Assembly: GCF_040403615.1 (NCBI RefSeq)
Contig: NZ_JBBAKG010000028.1
Coordinates: forward strand, 9,484-73,483
Direction: 5' to 3'
Length of the DNA stretch: 64,000 nt
DNA from: Haliscomenobacter sp040403615
GTDB lineage: Bacteria; Bacteroidota; Bacteroidia; Chitinophagales; Saprospiraceae
This document shows positions 36,082 through 43,409 of this stretch, piece after piece (positions within the stretch are counted from its first letter, which is position 1; the number at the start of each line of letters is the position of its first letter). The position numbers and the translations under genes were made by a program. Below the pieces are notes generated by a model that did no database searches, was not told where the DNA came from, and saw only the letters and a list, made by a program, of their open reading frames with translations.

Positions 36082-36531
36082 CTAGGCTTTGGGGGTCATT
36101 ACCCTTTGAGCCAGTCCAGAGAAATCAGCAGGTTCTTCGTCCAGCATTTCGTCGTACCGTTCTTTCGACCATACCTCTACCCGATCGTTGTACGCCATGA
36201 GGATCACTTCCTTTTCGATACCCGCATATTCCAGCAGGCGCTTATTGAGGAGGATGCGGTCAGCACTGTCCATCTCCATCTGCTGGGCACCTCGATAGAA
36301 GTAGCGTTGAAAATCTCGGCTTTCCTTGTCGTAATAATTCAACTGATCGATCTCTTCAGTAATTTTTTCCCATACTTCCAGAGGATACAACATGAGACAT
36401 TTCTCAAAACCCCGGTTCATTACAAAGGTATAGGCTTCGCGCTCGCCGAGTTGACTGATCAACCCGGTGGGCAAACGCATTCGACCCTTATCGTCGATTT
36501 TGCATTCGAATTCGCCCAGAAGCTTACGCAT
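36082..36531 (-). CDS. mraZ: transcriptional regulator MraZ
   Basis: 149-residue DNA-binding regulator of the dcw cluster with two SpoVT/AbrB-like halves. The ATG at 36531 gives MRKLLGEFECKIDDKGRMRL, the usual MraZ opening; the longer reading would include the promoter. First repeat about 1-50 (ECKIDDKGRMRLPTGL), second about 75-130 (AQQMEMDSADRILLNKRLLEY, then MAYNDRVEVWSKERYDEML). It is first in the operon, and three direct repeats with a 10-bp period lie just upstream, so autorepression of the whole cluster is expected. Confidence 0.95.
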   Translation of the reverse strand: MRKLLGEFECKIDDKGRMRLPTGLISQLGEREAYTFVMNRGFEKCLMLYPLEVWEKITEEIDQLNYYDKESRDFQRYFYRGAQQMEMDSADRILLNKRLLEYAGIEKEVILMAYNDRVEVWSKERYDEMLDEEPADFSGLAQRVMTPKA

Positions 36532-36559
36532 GGATACACCTTTAGAATGTTTGTGTGTC

Positions 36560-36601
36560 CAAAAATAAGGACATTTTCCACAAACTTCCACTTTTTCCCA
36601 C
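36560..36601 (-). promoter_or_regulatory. mraZ: dcw promoter with three MraZ boxes
   Basis: On the minus strand GTGGG, GTGGA and GTGGA start every 10 bp (plus-strand positions 36597-36601, 36587-36591, 36577-36581), matching the known MraZ operator of tandem TGGGN repeats spaced one helical turn. A perfect -7 element TATTTTTG follows at 36567-36560, 29 bp before the mraZ ATG. The boxes occupy the spacer and upstream promoter region, so bound MraZ should block transcription. No TTTG at the usual -33 distance. Confidence 0.75.
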
Positions 36602-36911
36602 TTTTTTAACCAAATTTTACATTTTTTTCTATAATTCAGATCTATTCTTTAAGAAAATAACTATTACAATTATATCATTAATTTATTTGGTGATGCTTTT
36701 AAGATAAATATCCTTAGAAACAGTGCGTTAGGATTGAAATGGAAACAATTGGAAGATTTCCATTCGGCGATACATCAGTGGGCAAAAGTGGGCAAAAAAT
36801 TGAGTTTTTGCCTGGTTTTTAACCTTCAGGTGTATTTAGAATTAGGTTTCACATATTTTTATACAAAAATAAACTTTTATTTAATTAAATCACTTTTTTG
36901 TAGTTAATTTT
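36592..36911. other. 320-bp AT-rich region upstream of mraZ
   Basis: Besides the MraZ boxes at its right-hand promoter end, it carries a second pair of GTGGGCAAAA units with a 10-bp period at 36778-36797, in the opposite orientation. The rest is very AT-rich, with no ORF, tRNA or clear terminator for the CHU_C gene ending at 36912. Confidence 0.5.
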
Positions 36912-38507
36912 TTACCGCATCAACTGTACTTCACCATACCGCGATTGTTCTCGTCCGTTTTTTAGTACAACATTTACCACATAAACATAAACTCCTTCTG
37001 AAGCAGGTTTCCCCCTAATCGATCCATCCCAACGGGTAATTGGAGATTCTGAAGATAAGTCCTTGGCATTAAATACTTGTCCTCCCCAGCGATCAAAAAC
37101 TTTGAGCGATACGATTTGTAGATCTGGAGAATTGGCAAGCACACCAAAAGTATCGTTGATGCCATCGTTGTTGGGAGAAAACGCGGTAGGCATAAAGACT
37201 TTGAGAAAGTCTAAATCCAGGTAAACCGTGCTGTCGCACCCCAAGGTAGATTTAATCAAAAGTATATGTTGTCCGGGGGTTTTGATTTGGCGTTTGCCCA
37301 CCAGGACAAAGTCACCTTCCAGAATGCGCGCTTCCACAGAATCGACCAAATCATTTTCCAGGCTTAGGGTGAGGGTGACAATGCTGTCACAATTGTTAAT
37401 GGTCTTAAAGGTATCTACATATACTCCAGCACGGGTGAGTTGGCGCGATTTGAAGGCATAGCTTGTTCCTGGGCAGATTTTCCGACTGACGGCATTGGTT
37501 TCTATCGGCAATTGATGGCGGTACACTGTGGTAATGCGGCAATCATTGCTCGATTCGATGCGTACTTGATAAGCCCCTTCTCCAGTTTTGACCACCATTT
37601 TGGGTTTGGTTTCTCCCACGAGAGCAATGCCCTCTTTGTACCATTGGTAAGTATATCCAGAAATGGTAGGCACACTCAGGGAAAGATCGGGAGAACAAGG
37701 ATGGTTTTTGGGTGAAATGACATATTCAAAATTGATGCGCTCGTCCAAAATCAGGTTGTCAAAGTAGTAATAGGTCTCGGTATTCCAACTGATTTGCTCA
37801 CAGTCTGGCCCAATGGCGATGGCGGTAATGTCTTCTTGGGGAGTGATGTTCAATTCATAAATTTTCCATTCTTTCACTCCTCTCACAGATACTTTGCCCA
37901 ACTCGACCCAACCTGGGCCATTTAGAGGGCAACCGTAACGAGAATTGCCTTTGCCAAAGGGGAGATACTTACAATCTGGGGTACCATAAAAAACCACATC
38001 CATCGGAGGAGAGTTTTCAGCATTGGTAAAGCCTACCCAAAATTTGAAGCGATAAGCAGTTTTGGCTTTCAATGGACCCAATAGGCAGGCACCGGTATAC
38101 TCCTTGAAGTTGGGATTGGGTTCTTGATTACCGAAAGTCCCATTTCGAAAACCAACTACCCCTTCCCCATCAGGGAAAGGCAAGGGTACCGGCAAGTTGG
38201 CTCGCCCCATCCAGCCACAGGTATGGAGAAAATCGGTGGTCGCCTCCGAAGCCTGAATCCAGCCGACTGCACAATTGAGTTGTGAGCGATCTTGCGGGCA
38301 GCAAGTGTATTTTTCAAAAGAAGGATTAGGAATAAGTGAAACAGGTTCAATGACTTTGCATTTACAGTCAATCGTATCGTTGAGGTCGATAAACCCGTCG
38401 CCATCATCATCGATGGCATTATTGCAGATTTCGATGCGCGCATTTTGCGCTGGAAGCACTGCCAATGACAGCAAAATAATACCCAGGGCAAAGTAAAGCT
38501 GTTTCAT
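36912..38507 (-). CDS. secreted protein with type IX secretion (CHU_C) C-terminal domain
   Basis: 531 residues. Signal peptide MKQLYFALGIILLSLAVLPAQ. Directly after it comes a calcium-binding, thrombospondin-3-like motif DDDGDGFIDLNDTIDC. About residues 50-260 look like a carbohydrate-binding-type jelly roll (LIPNPSFEKYTCCP, RFKFWVGFTNAENS). An Ig-like region follows (VPTISGYTYQWYKEGI, GEGAYQVRIESSNDC), and the CHU_C sorting domain ends the protein (MPTAFSPNNDGINDTFGVL, KVFDRWGGQVF, SEGVYVYVVNVVLKNG). It is probably exported by type IX secretion and displayed or released. Ligand not known. It lies upstream of mraZ on the same strand but separated by 380 bp, so it is unlikely to be part of the dcw operon. 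Confidence 0.85.
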   Translation of the reverse strand: MKQLYFALGIILLSLAVLPAQNARIEICNNAIDDDGDGFIDLNDTIDCKCKVIEPVSLIPNPSFEKYTCCPQDRSQLNCAVGWIQASEATTDFLHTCGWMGRANLPVPLPFPDGEGVVGFRNGTFGNQEPNPNFKEYTGACLLGPLKAKTAYRFKFWVGFTNAENSPPMDVVFYGTPDCKYLPFGKGNSRYGCPLNGPGWVELGKVSVRGVKEWKIYELNITPQEDITAIAIGPDCEQISWNTETYYYFDNLILDERINFEYVISPKNHPCSPDLSLSVPTISGYTYQWYKEGIALVGETKPKMVVKTGEGAYQVRIESSNDCRITTVYRHQLPIETNAVSRKICPGTSYAFKSRQLTRAGVYVDTFKTINNCDSIVTLTLSLENDLVDSVEARILEGDFVLVGKRQIKTPGQHILLIKSTLGCDSTVYLDLDFLKVFMPTAFSPNNDGINDTFGVLANSPDLQIVSLKVFDRWGGQVFNAKDLSSESPITRWDGSIRGKPASEGVYVYVVNVVLKNGREQSRYGEVQLMR

Positions 38508-38607
38508 AAGCGGGTGATCAGAGTGTACAATCGATGTTAGATAGGGTTAGGTTGAGATCCAATCTCAGCCTCATAATTAGGCAGTTAAGATAAGCGGAAT
38601 AATTGAA

Positions 38608-39486
38608 TTAGAGCGCTGTATTGGGATTAGATTTTAAATTTTCAACTAGAGTGCTTTTCCGATTCCGTTCACTCAGTACCACTTGTACTGCCAACATTCC
38701 TAAAATCACCAGCCCCCCCAGAATCGTCCAGTTTCCGGGTTTTTCACCATAGCCTACAAATACCCAGACTGGATTTAAAATGGGTTCCATCATAGCTAAC
38801 AGGACGCTTTCAATAGCCAGGGTGCGTTTGAGTCCATAGTTGAACAGCATGTATCCCAGTCCGATTTGAATGACACCTAGTATAAAAAACAGGCCCCAAT
38901 GCTCCAGCGTTGGCGGTGCAGACCGGAGAAACCAGGGCAAACAGATCAGGGCAATGAAGATGTTTCCCCAAAAAAGGCCAGCATCGTAGTTTTCAGGCTT
39001 GTTGAAGCGCTGGGTGAGCATCATGGCCGCAAGCAACAATCCCGATAGTAGTGCAATTAGATTACCAGAGGTACTGCCACCACCCATGTCTTCGGCAAAA
39101 AAGAGCAGCATGCCTACAAAACAGACCACAACTGTGATGATATTGAGTCTGGTAAGCTTAAACTTGAAAAGAACAGGTTCCAACAAAAAAACGTAGATGG
39201 GTGCGGTGTACTGTAGCAAAACCGCATTGGCTGCGGTCGTGATTTTGGTGGCGACCACAAAGCAAATGGCGAGGCCGGCATATTCCAATCCTACGGTTGC
39301 AACCACAGGAGTTAGCGTCAGTGCCTTACGCCGGAATACCGCCAGAAAAGTAAGTGCGGCAAATATCGAACGGTAAAACAGGATGGTAAATGGATCGAAA
39401 GGCAACAACTTGATGCACAATCCACCGGTGCTCCAGATGGTCGCGCCAAGTACAACGGCTAAAACGCCGAGGCGGTGTGGGTTCAT
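38608..39486 (-). CDS. EamA-family (DMT) membrane transporter
   Basis: 292 residues with ten predicted membrane helices arranged as two EamA repeats (first GVLAVVLGATIWSTGGLCIK, second from LIALLSGLLLAAMMLTQRF). The motif SVLLAMMEPILNPVWVFVGYGE is the usual late EamA signature. The family exports small metabolites such as amino acids or their derivatives; the substrate here is unknown. No partner gene gives a clue. A REP-like imperfect palindrome lies between it and the peptidase gene upstream. Confidence 0.88.
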   Translation of the reverse strand: MNPHRLGVLAVVLGATIWSTGGLCIKLLPFDPFTILFYRSIFAALTFLAVFRRKALTLTPVVATVGLEYAGLAICFVVATKITTAANAVLLQYTAPIYVFLLEPVLFKFKLTRLNIITVVVCFVGMLLFFAEDMGGGSTSGNLIALLSGLLLAAMMLTQRFNKPENYDAGLFWGNIFIALICLPWFLRSAPPTLEHWGLFFILGVIQIGLGYMLFNYGLKRTLAIESVLLAMMEPILNPVWVFVGYGEKPGNWTILGGLVILGMLAVQVVLSERNRKSTLVENLKSNPNTAL

Positions 39487-39518
39487 TCGTTTTGGGTTTT
39501 AGGTGTTGGTTTTGGGGC

Positions 39519-39557
39519 TGCCCACAAATCTACAATGGTTGTGTAGAATTGCGGGCA
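39519..39557. repeat. imperfect palindrome between the M28 peptidase and EamA genes
   Basis: 16-base arms (TGCCCACAAATCTACA / TGTAGAATTGCGGGCA) with two mismatches around a 7-base loop, flanked by a further TTGGGG/CCCCAA pair. Possibly a third REP type or a terminator; no clear T-run. Confidence 0.5.
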
Positions 39558-39575
39558 ACCCAAACCCCAAAAACT

Positions 39576-41090
39576 TTATTTCTTGTACAACTCCATTCCT
39601 ACCTTCTCATACTTGTCTCCTTCCTTCCACTGAGGGCGTTGAGGATTGTTGGCGATGAGGCGAGCAAGGTTGGCGTAAGCTTTGCAGTATTTGAGAAAAT
39701 AAGGCATATCCACTGACGATGCCTCGTCGGCGACCTGGTGGTAGTACTTGGCGATCACGTCATCAAACTTGGTAAGACCGGGGCTGAAGTCCATGGCAGG
39801 AACTCCTTTTACCGCAAAAGAAACGTTGTCTGAGCGGTCAAAAAGGTTTTGTTCTGGCGCAGGCTCGGGGAAAACCTTGAGGTTGACGCTGCTGGCCGCT
39901 TGCTCTACGAGGGCATCGGTTCCGGTACGGTTCCAGCCGATGATGGAAATGTGCTCGGTACTATTGTATCCCGCGCCATCGGTATCAAGATTGAAAATGC
40001 ATTGTTTAAGCGGAATTAATGGATTATCGGCATAATATTGGCTGCCCAATAAGCCGATTTCTTCACCAGTGACGGCAAGGATGATGATGGAGCGCTTGGG
40101 TCGTTGCAAAGACAGTGCTTTGGCCGCGGTAAGCAGGGCTACAGTACCCATGGCATTGTCGCGTGCGCCATTGAAGATGCTGTCTTCTTTGGAATAAGCG
40201 TTGCCCCCTTCTTTACCCATCCCCACGTGATCGAAGTGGGCACTCAAAATGACGTATTCATTTTTCAGTTCAGGGTCAGTACCTTCCAGGATGCCTACCA
40301 CGTTTTGGCTGGGTATCATGCGGCGAGAGAAACCAGAGCTGGAGAAATTGGCTTTGAGTTTTTTGCCTGCTTGCAAGTCTTTGATGTCGCTGATGCCACT
40401 TTTCTCTTTCATCCAGCCGTAAATCATTTTGGTGGAGGGCTTGGGGCCATCCTTGGGTGCAAGACGCAAGCTTTCGTTGCCAAAATAACTGGTAAAGAAA
40501 TTCCAGGGGAAGGAAAGTCGGTACAACTCGATTAAACCCACCGCACCGTGCTCGAAGGCCCAATCTCTTTTTTTGGCCATAGCGCCAAAAATAGCCTGCG
40601 GCGAAGTTTCATCCGGTGGACCAGGCAGTACCAATACCAATTTACCTTTGACATCTTTGCCTTTGTAATCATCACGACCAGTCTTTTCGTCAATCCAGCC
40701 ATGCTCCGCAAAAACCACATCAATTTTACTCAAATTAGCAGCTTCACCCGTCATAAAGATGAAGTCTTCTTTCAACTTGTATTCCGTTTTGCCAATGGTC
40801 AAGCTCGCTGTTACGGGAGGTGTGCTCGCTTGGAATCCTACCGGTTGAAAGTAGGAATTCAAACCTGGAGCCATACTGTAGCCGTAGGTACGCAGGTTTT
40901 CAGCAATGTAGCGTGCAGCAAGGAGGTTGCCAATAGATCCGGTGCGGCGACCGCCCATTTCATCAGAGGATAAAAACCGCAGGGGAATTTCTACTTCCGC
41001 TTGGGTGATCGCAAATTCAGGCAATTCTTTTTGGCCAAAAGCAACCAGGCTTAAACCAAAAAATAGCGTAAAGACAAGGATTTTTTTCAT
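39576..41090 (-). CDS. secreted M28-family zinc aminopeptidase with PA domain
   Basis: About 504 residues. The start at 41090 opens a signal peptide, MKKILVFTLFFGLSLVAFGQ. A PA-domain insert lies around residues 110-220 (GKDVKGKLVLVLPGPPD). The M28 catalytic core has the metal ligands in order: SAHFDHVG (His, Asp), GARDNAMGTVALL (bridging Asp), TGEEIGLLGS (catalytic and metal Glu), NLDTDGAGY (Asp) and YHQVADEASSVD (final His). All key residues are present, so it should be active. It probably acts on peptides in the periplasm or outside the cell. It stands alone between two differently oriented or unrelated neighbours. Confidence 0.9.
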   Translation of the reverse strand: MKKILVFTLFFGLSLVAFGQKELPEFAITQAEVEIPLRFLSSDEMGGRRTGSIGNLLAARYIAENLRTYGYSMAPGLNSYFQPVGFQASTPPVTASLTIGKTEYKLKEDFIFMTGEAANLSKIDVVFAEHGWIDEKTGRDDYKGKDVKGKLVLVLPGPPDETSPQAIFGAMAKKRDWAFEHGAVGLIELYRLSFPWNFFTSYFGNESLRLAPKDGPKPSTKMIYGWMKEKSGISDIKDLQAGKKLKANFSSSGFSRRMIPSQNVVGILEGTDPELKNEYVILSAHFDHVGMGKEGGNAYSKEDSIFNGARDNAMGTVALLTAAKALSLQRPKRSIIILAVTGEEIGLLGSQYYADNPLIPLKQCIFNLDTDGAGYNSTEHISIIGWNRTGTDALVEQAASSVNLKVFPEPAPEQNLFDRSDNVSFAVKGVPAMDFSPGLTKFDDVIAKYYHQVADEASSVDMPYFLKYCKAYANLARLIANNPQRPQWKEGDKYEKVGMELYKK

Positions 41091-41169
41091 GATTCTGGTT
41101 TTATTTAAGGTTTTGAGTAGCAAATATTTCATAGCTGTGAAAAGTTGTATGCAACTCAAAATCCATGAC

Positions 41170-41637
41170 TTATAACAATATACGTTCCAGGTCTGCCGGA
41201 GAATAGTTAATGGATTTCAAGGTTTTGTCATCACCTTTTCGATACACTAAAAAGTACGGCGTTACTTCGCGGATGTAACTTTCTACACCACGTTTGTTGC
41301 GGTAATACTCGGAGGTGGCTTCGGCTTCGGCCAGGGTTTTGCATACTTTGCTCATGTTGGAGCGCTGTACTTCATCAAAAAGTTCGCAAAATTTTTCGCC
41401 CATACCAAACTCCAATACCGCCCCACTGAGTACGTATTGGATGTCGCAAAGGGCATCGGCAATTTCAACCAAATCGCCTTTGGCAATGGCCGTTTTCAAC
41501 TCGGCTACCTCTTCTTCAAGCAAGGCTACCCGCAAGCGGCAACGCGCTTCAGCAGGAATGGTGGGTTGGGGTTCAATGGGGTGTTGAAACGTGCGGTGAA
41601 ATTCGGCCACTTGGTTGAGGGCATCGAGTTGTTCCAT
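41170..41637 (-). CDS. MazG-like nucleoside triphosphate pyrophosphohydrolase
   Basis: 155-residue all-alpha NTP pyrophosphohydrolase (PRA-PH/MazG superfamily). The ATG at 41637 gives MEQLDALNQVAEFHRTF. The metal-binding signature is split as usual: LLEEEVAELKTAI and EIADALCDIQYVLSGAVLEFG. The C-terminal extension with EVQRSNMSKVCKTLAEAEAT and LKSINYSPADLERIL is typical of a subfamily whose substrate is uncertain; house-cleaning of non-canonical nucleotides is the general role. Divergent from the decarboxylase gene at 41792, with a shared 154-bp promoter region. Confidence 0.85.
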   Translation of the reverse strand: MEQLDALNQVAEFHRTFQHPIEPQPTIPAEARCRLRVALLEEEVAELKTAIAKGDLVEIADALCDIQYVLSGAVLEFGMGEKFCELFDEVQRSNMSKVCKTLAEAEATSEYYRNKRGVESYIREVTPYFLVYRKGDDKTLKSINYSPADLERILL

Positions 41638-41791
41638 AGAAAGTGGTTTTAATGGCACAAAATACATGAATTCGCAAGAATTAATGGGGGCAAATATTAG
41701 CTTTGCACCGCACTTAGAGCACTTCAATACTAGAATTTGATCTGACTCTTCCTGCAACAAGTTTGCTCAACCATTTAAATCGCTGGCTCAA

Positions 41792-43201
41792 GTGAACGGT
41801 ACCAATAGATACTTTGACCTGATTGACCAAACCTTCTATTTCCCACAAGAAGGTTTCGACATCGACGCCAATGGCTACCTGGTTTTCAACGGGGTTCCAT
41901 TGATGCATTTGATTGAAAAATACGGGACTCCACTCAAGCTGACCTACCTGCCAAAGATTGGAGCGCAAATCAAAAAAGCGCGCAATTTATTCACCCGCGC
42001 CATGAAGTCGCTGAATTACAATGGCAAATACCAATACTGCTATTGTACCAAGAGCAATCACTTTAGCTATATCCTGGAGGAAGCCATCAAAAACGATGTA
42101 CAGTTGGAAACTTCTTCGGCCTTTGACATCGATTTGATTCGCAAATTGTACAAAAAAGGACTGGTCGAAAAGGACATCACCATTGTCTGCAATGGTTTCA
42201 AACCCGATCATTACAAACAGCGGATTGTAGACCTAATCCACGATGGGTTTGAAAACGTGATCCCGGTATGTGACAACATCCAGGAGATTGAGTTTTACGA
42301 TCAGCACATCCAGGGGGAATGCAAAATTGGCATCCGGGTGGCCACCGAAGAAGAGCCTAATTTTGAGTTTTATACCTCACGTCTGGGTATCCGCAATTCG
42401 GATGTGTTGCCTTTTTTCAATGAAAAAATCAAAAACAACCCCAAGTTCAAACTGAAATTGCTGCACTTTTTTGTCGATACTGGCATCAAAGACAGCTTGT
42501 ATTATTGGGGTGAATTGCGCAAGGCGGTGCGTTTGTACGCCAATTTGCGTCGGGATTCCGAAGATTTGCAAATCCTGAACATCGGTGGAGGCATGCCCAT
42601 TCGCAACTCGCTGGGTTTTGAATTTGATTACAAATACATGATCAAAGAGATTGTCAAAACCATTCTTCAGGCGTGCCAAAAAGAGCAAATCCCCGAACCG
42701 GATTTGTTTACTGAGTTTGGCAAATATACCGTAGGAGAAAGTGGCGCAGCAATATTTTCGGTTTTGGCACAAAAGCAACAGAATGACGCGGAGCGTTGGT
42801 ACATGATCGACAATTCGTTGATGACTACCCTACCCGATGTGTGGGGTATTGGTGAACGTTTCATCCTCTTGCCCATCAACAAATGGTACAACGAATACCA
42901 ACGGGTGAATATCGGAGGCTTGAGTTGCGACAATTCGGATTACTACAACGCGGAAGTGAATCAAGCCCAAGTGTTTTTACCCACTTTCGAAAACGATGAA
43001 CCCGAGCGTTTGTTTATTGGTTTTTTCCATACAGGGGCTTATCAGGATCAAATCAGTGGATACGGCGGCATCAAGCATTGCCTGATTCCTTCTCCCAAAC
43101 ATGTATTGATTTACAAGGATCCTCAAGGTAATATCGTGGATCGTTTGTATCAACCAGAGCAAACATCAGATGAAATGTTGAAGATTTTGGGATATTCTTG
43201 A
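41792..43201 (+). CDS. arginine decarboxylase-like enzyme (PLP fold III, Orn/DAP/Arg decarboxylase family 2)
   Basis: 469-residue PLP enzyme of the alanine-racemase-fold decarboxylases. The start is a GTG at 41792 (VNGTNRYFDLIDQTFYFPQE); no ATG lies upstream in frame and the next Met is 38 residues in. The PLP lysine is in YCYCTKSNHFSYIL. Others: ETSSAFDIDLIRKLY, FFVDTGIKD, LNIGGGMPIRNSLGFEFD, EFGKYTVGESGA, LSCDNSDYY. In Bacteroidota such proteins are usually called arginine decarboxylases and would feed agmatine to polyamine synthesis; diaminopimelate or carboxynorspermidine as substrate cannot be excluded. A strong terminator follows. Confidence 0.82.
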   Translation: MNGTNRYFDLIDQTFYFPQEGFDIDANGYLVFNGVPLMHLIEKYGTPLKLTYLPKIGAQIKKARNLFTRAMKSLNYNGKYQYCYCTKSNHFSYILEEAIKNDVQLETSSAFDIDLIRKLYKKGLVEKDITIVCNGFKPDHYKQRIVDLIHDGFENVIPVCDNIQEIEFYDQHIQGECKIGIRVATEEEPNFEFYTSRLGIRNSDVLPFFNEKIKNNPKFKLKLLHFFVDTGIKDSLYYWGELRKAVRLYANLRRDSEDLQILNIGGGMPIRNSLGFEFDYKYMIKEIVKTILQACQKEQIPEPDLFTEFGKYTVGESGAAIFSVLAQKQQNDAERWYMIDNSLMTTLPDVWGIGERFILLPINKWYNEYQRVNIGGLSCDNSDYYNAEVNQAQVFLPTFENDEPERLFIGFFHTGAYQDQISGYGGIKHCLIPSPKHVLIYKDPQGNIVDRLYQPEQTSDEMLKILGYS

Positions 43202-43353
43202 TTCCTTTTAAGGTTTTTTTGCTAAATGCCTCAAATTTACCTACTTGTAGGGATAGAGAATACCTTTGAACCGCCGTTACTTTGAATCGAATTCGGTGGC
43301 AAACCCAATTCTTTTGCATTTAATCCTGTATAGACGAACTTTATTGAAAAAGC

Positions 43354-43382
43354 AAATGGCGCTCAAAATTCGAGCGCCATTT
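43354..43382. terminator. bidirectional terminator between convergent genes
   Basis: AAATGGCGCTC and its exact complement GAGCGCCATTT with a 7-base loop, followed by TTCTTTTT on the plus strand and by GCTTTTTC on the minus strand. It lies between the decarboxylase (ends 43201) and the phosphorylase (ends 43410). Confidence 0.85.
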
Positions 43383-43409
43383 CTTTTTACCCAAGTTAAA
43401 AAACACAGG

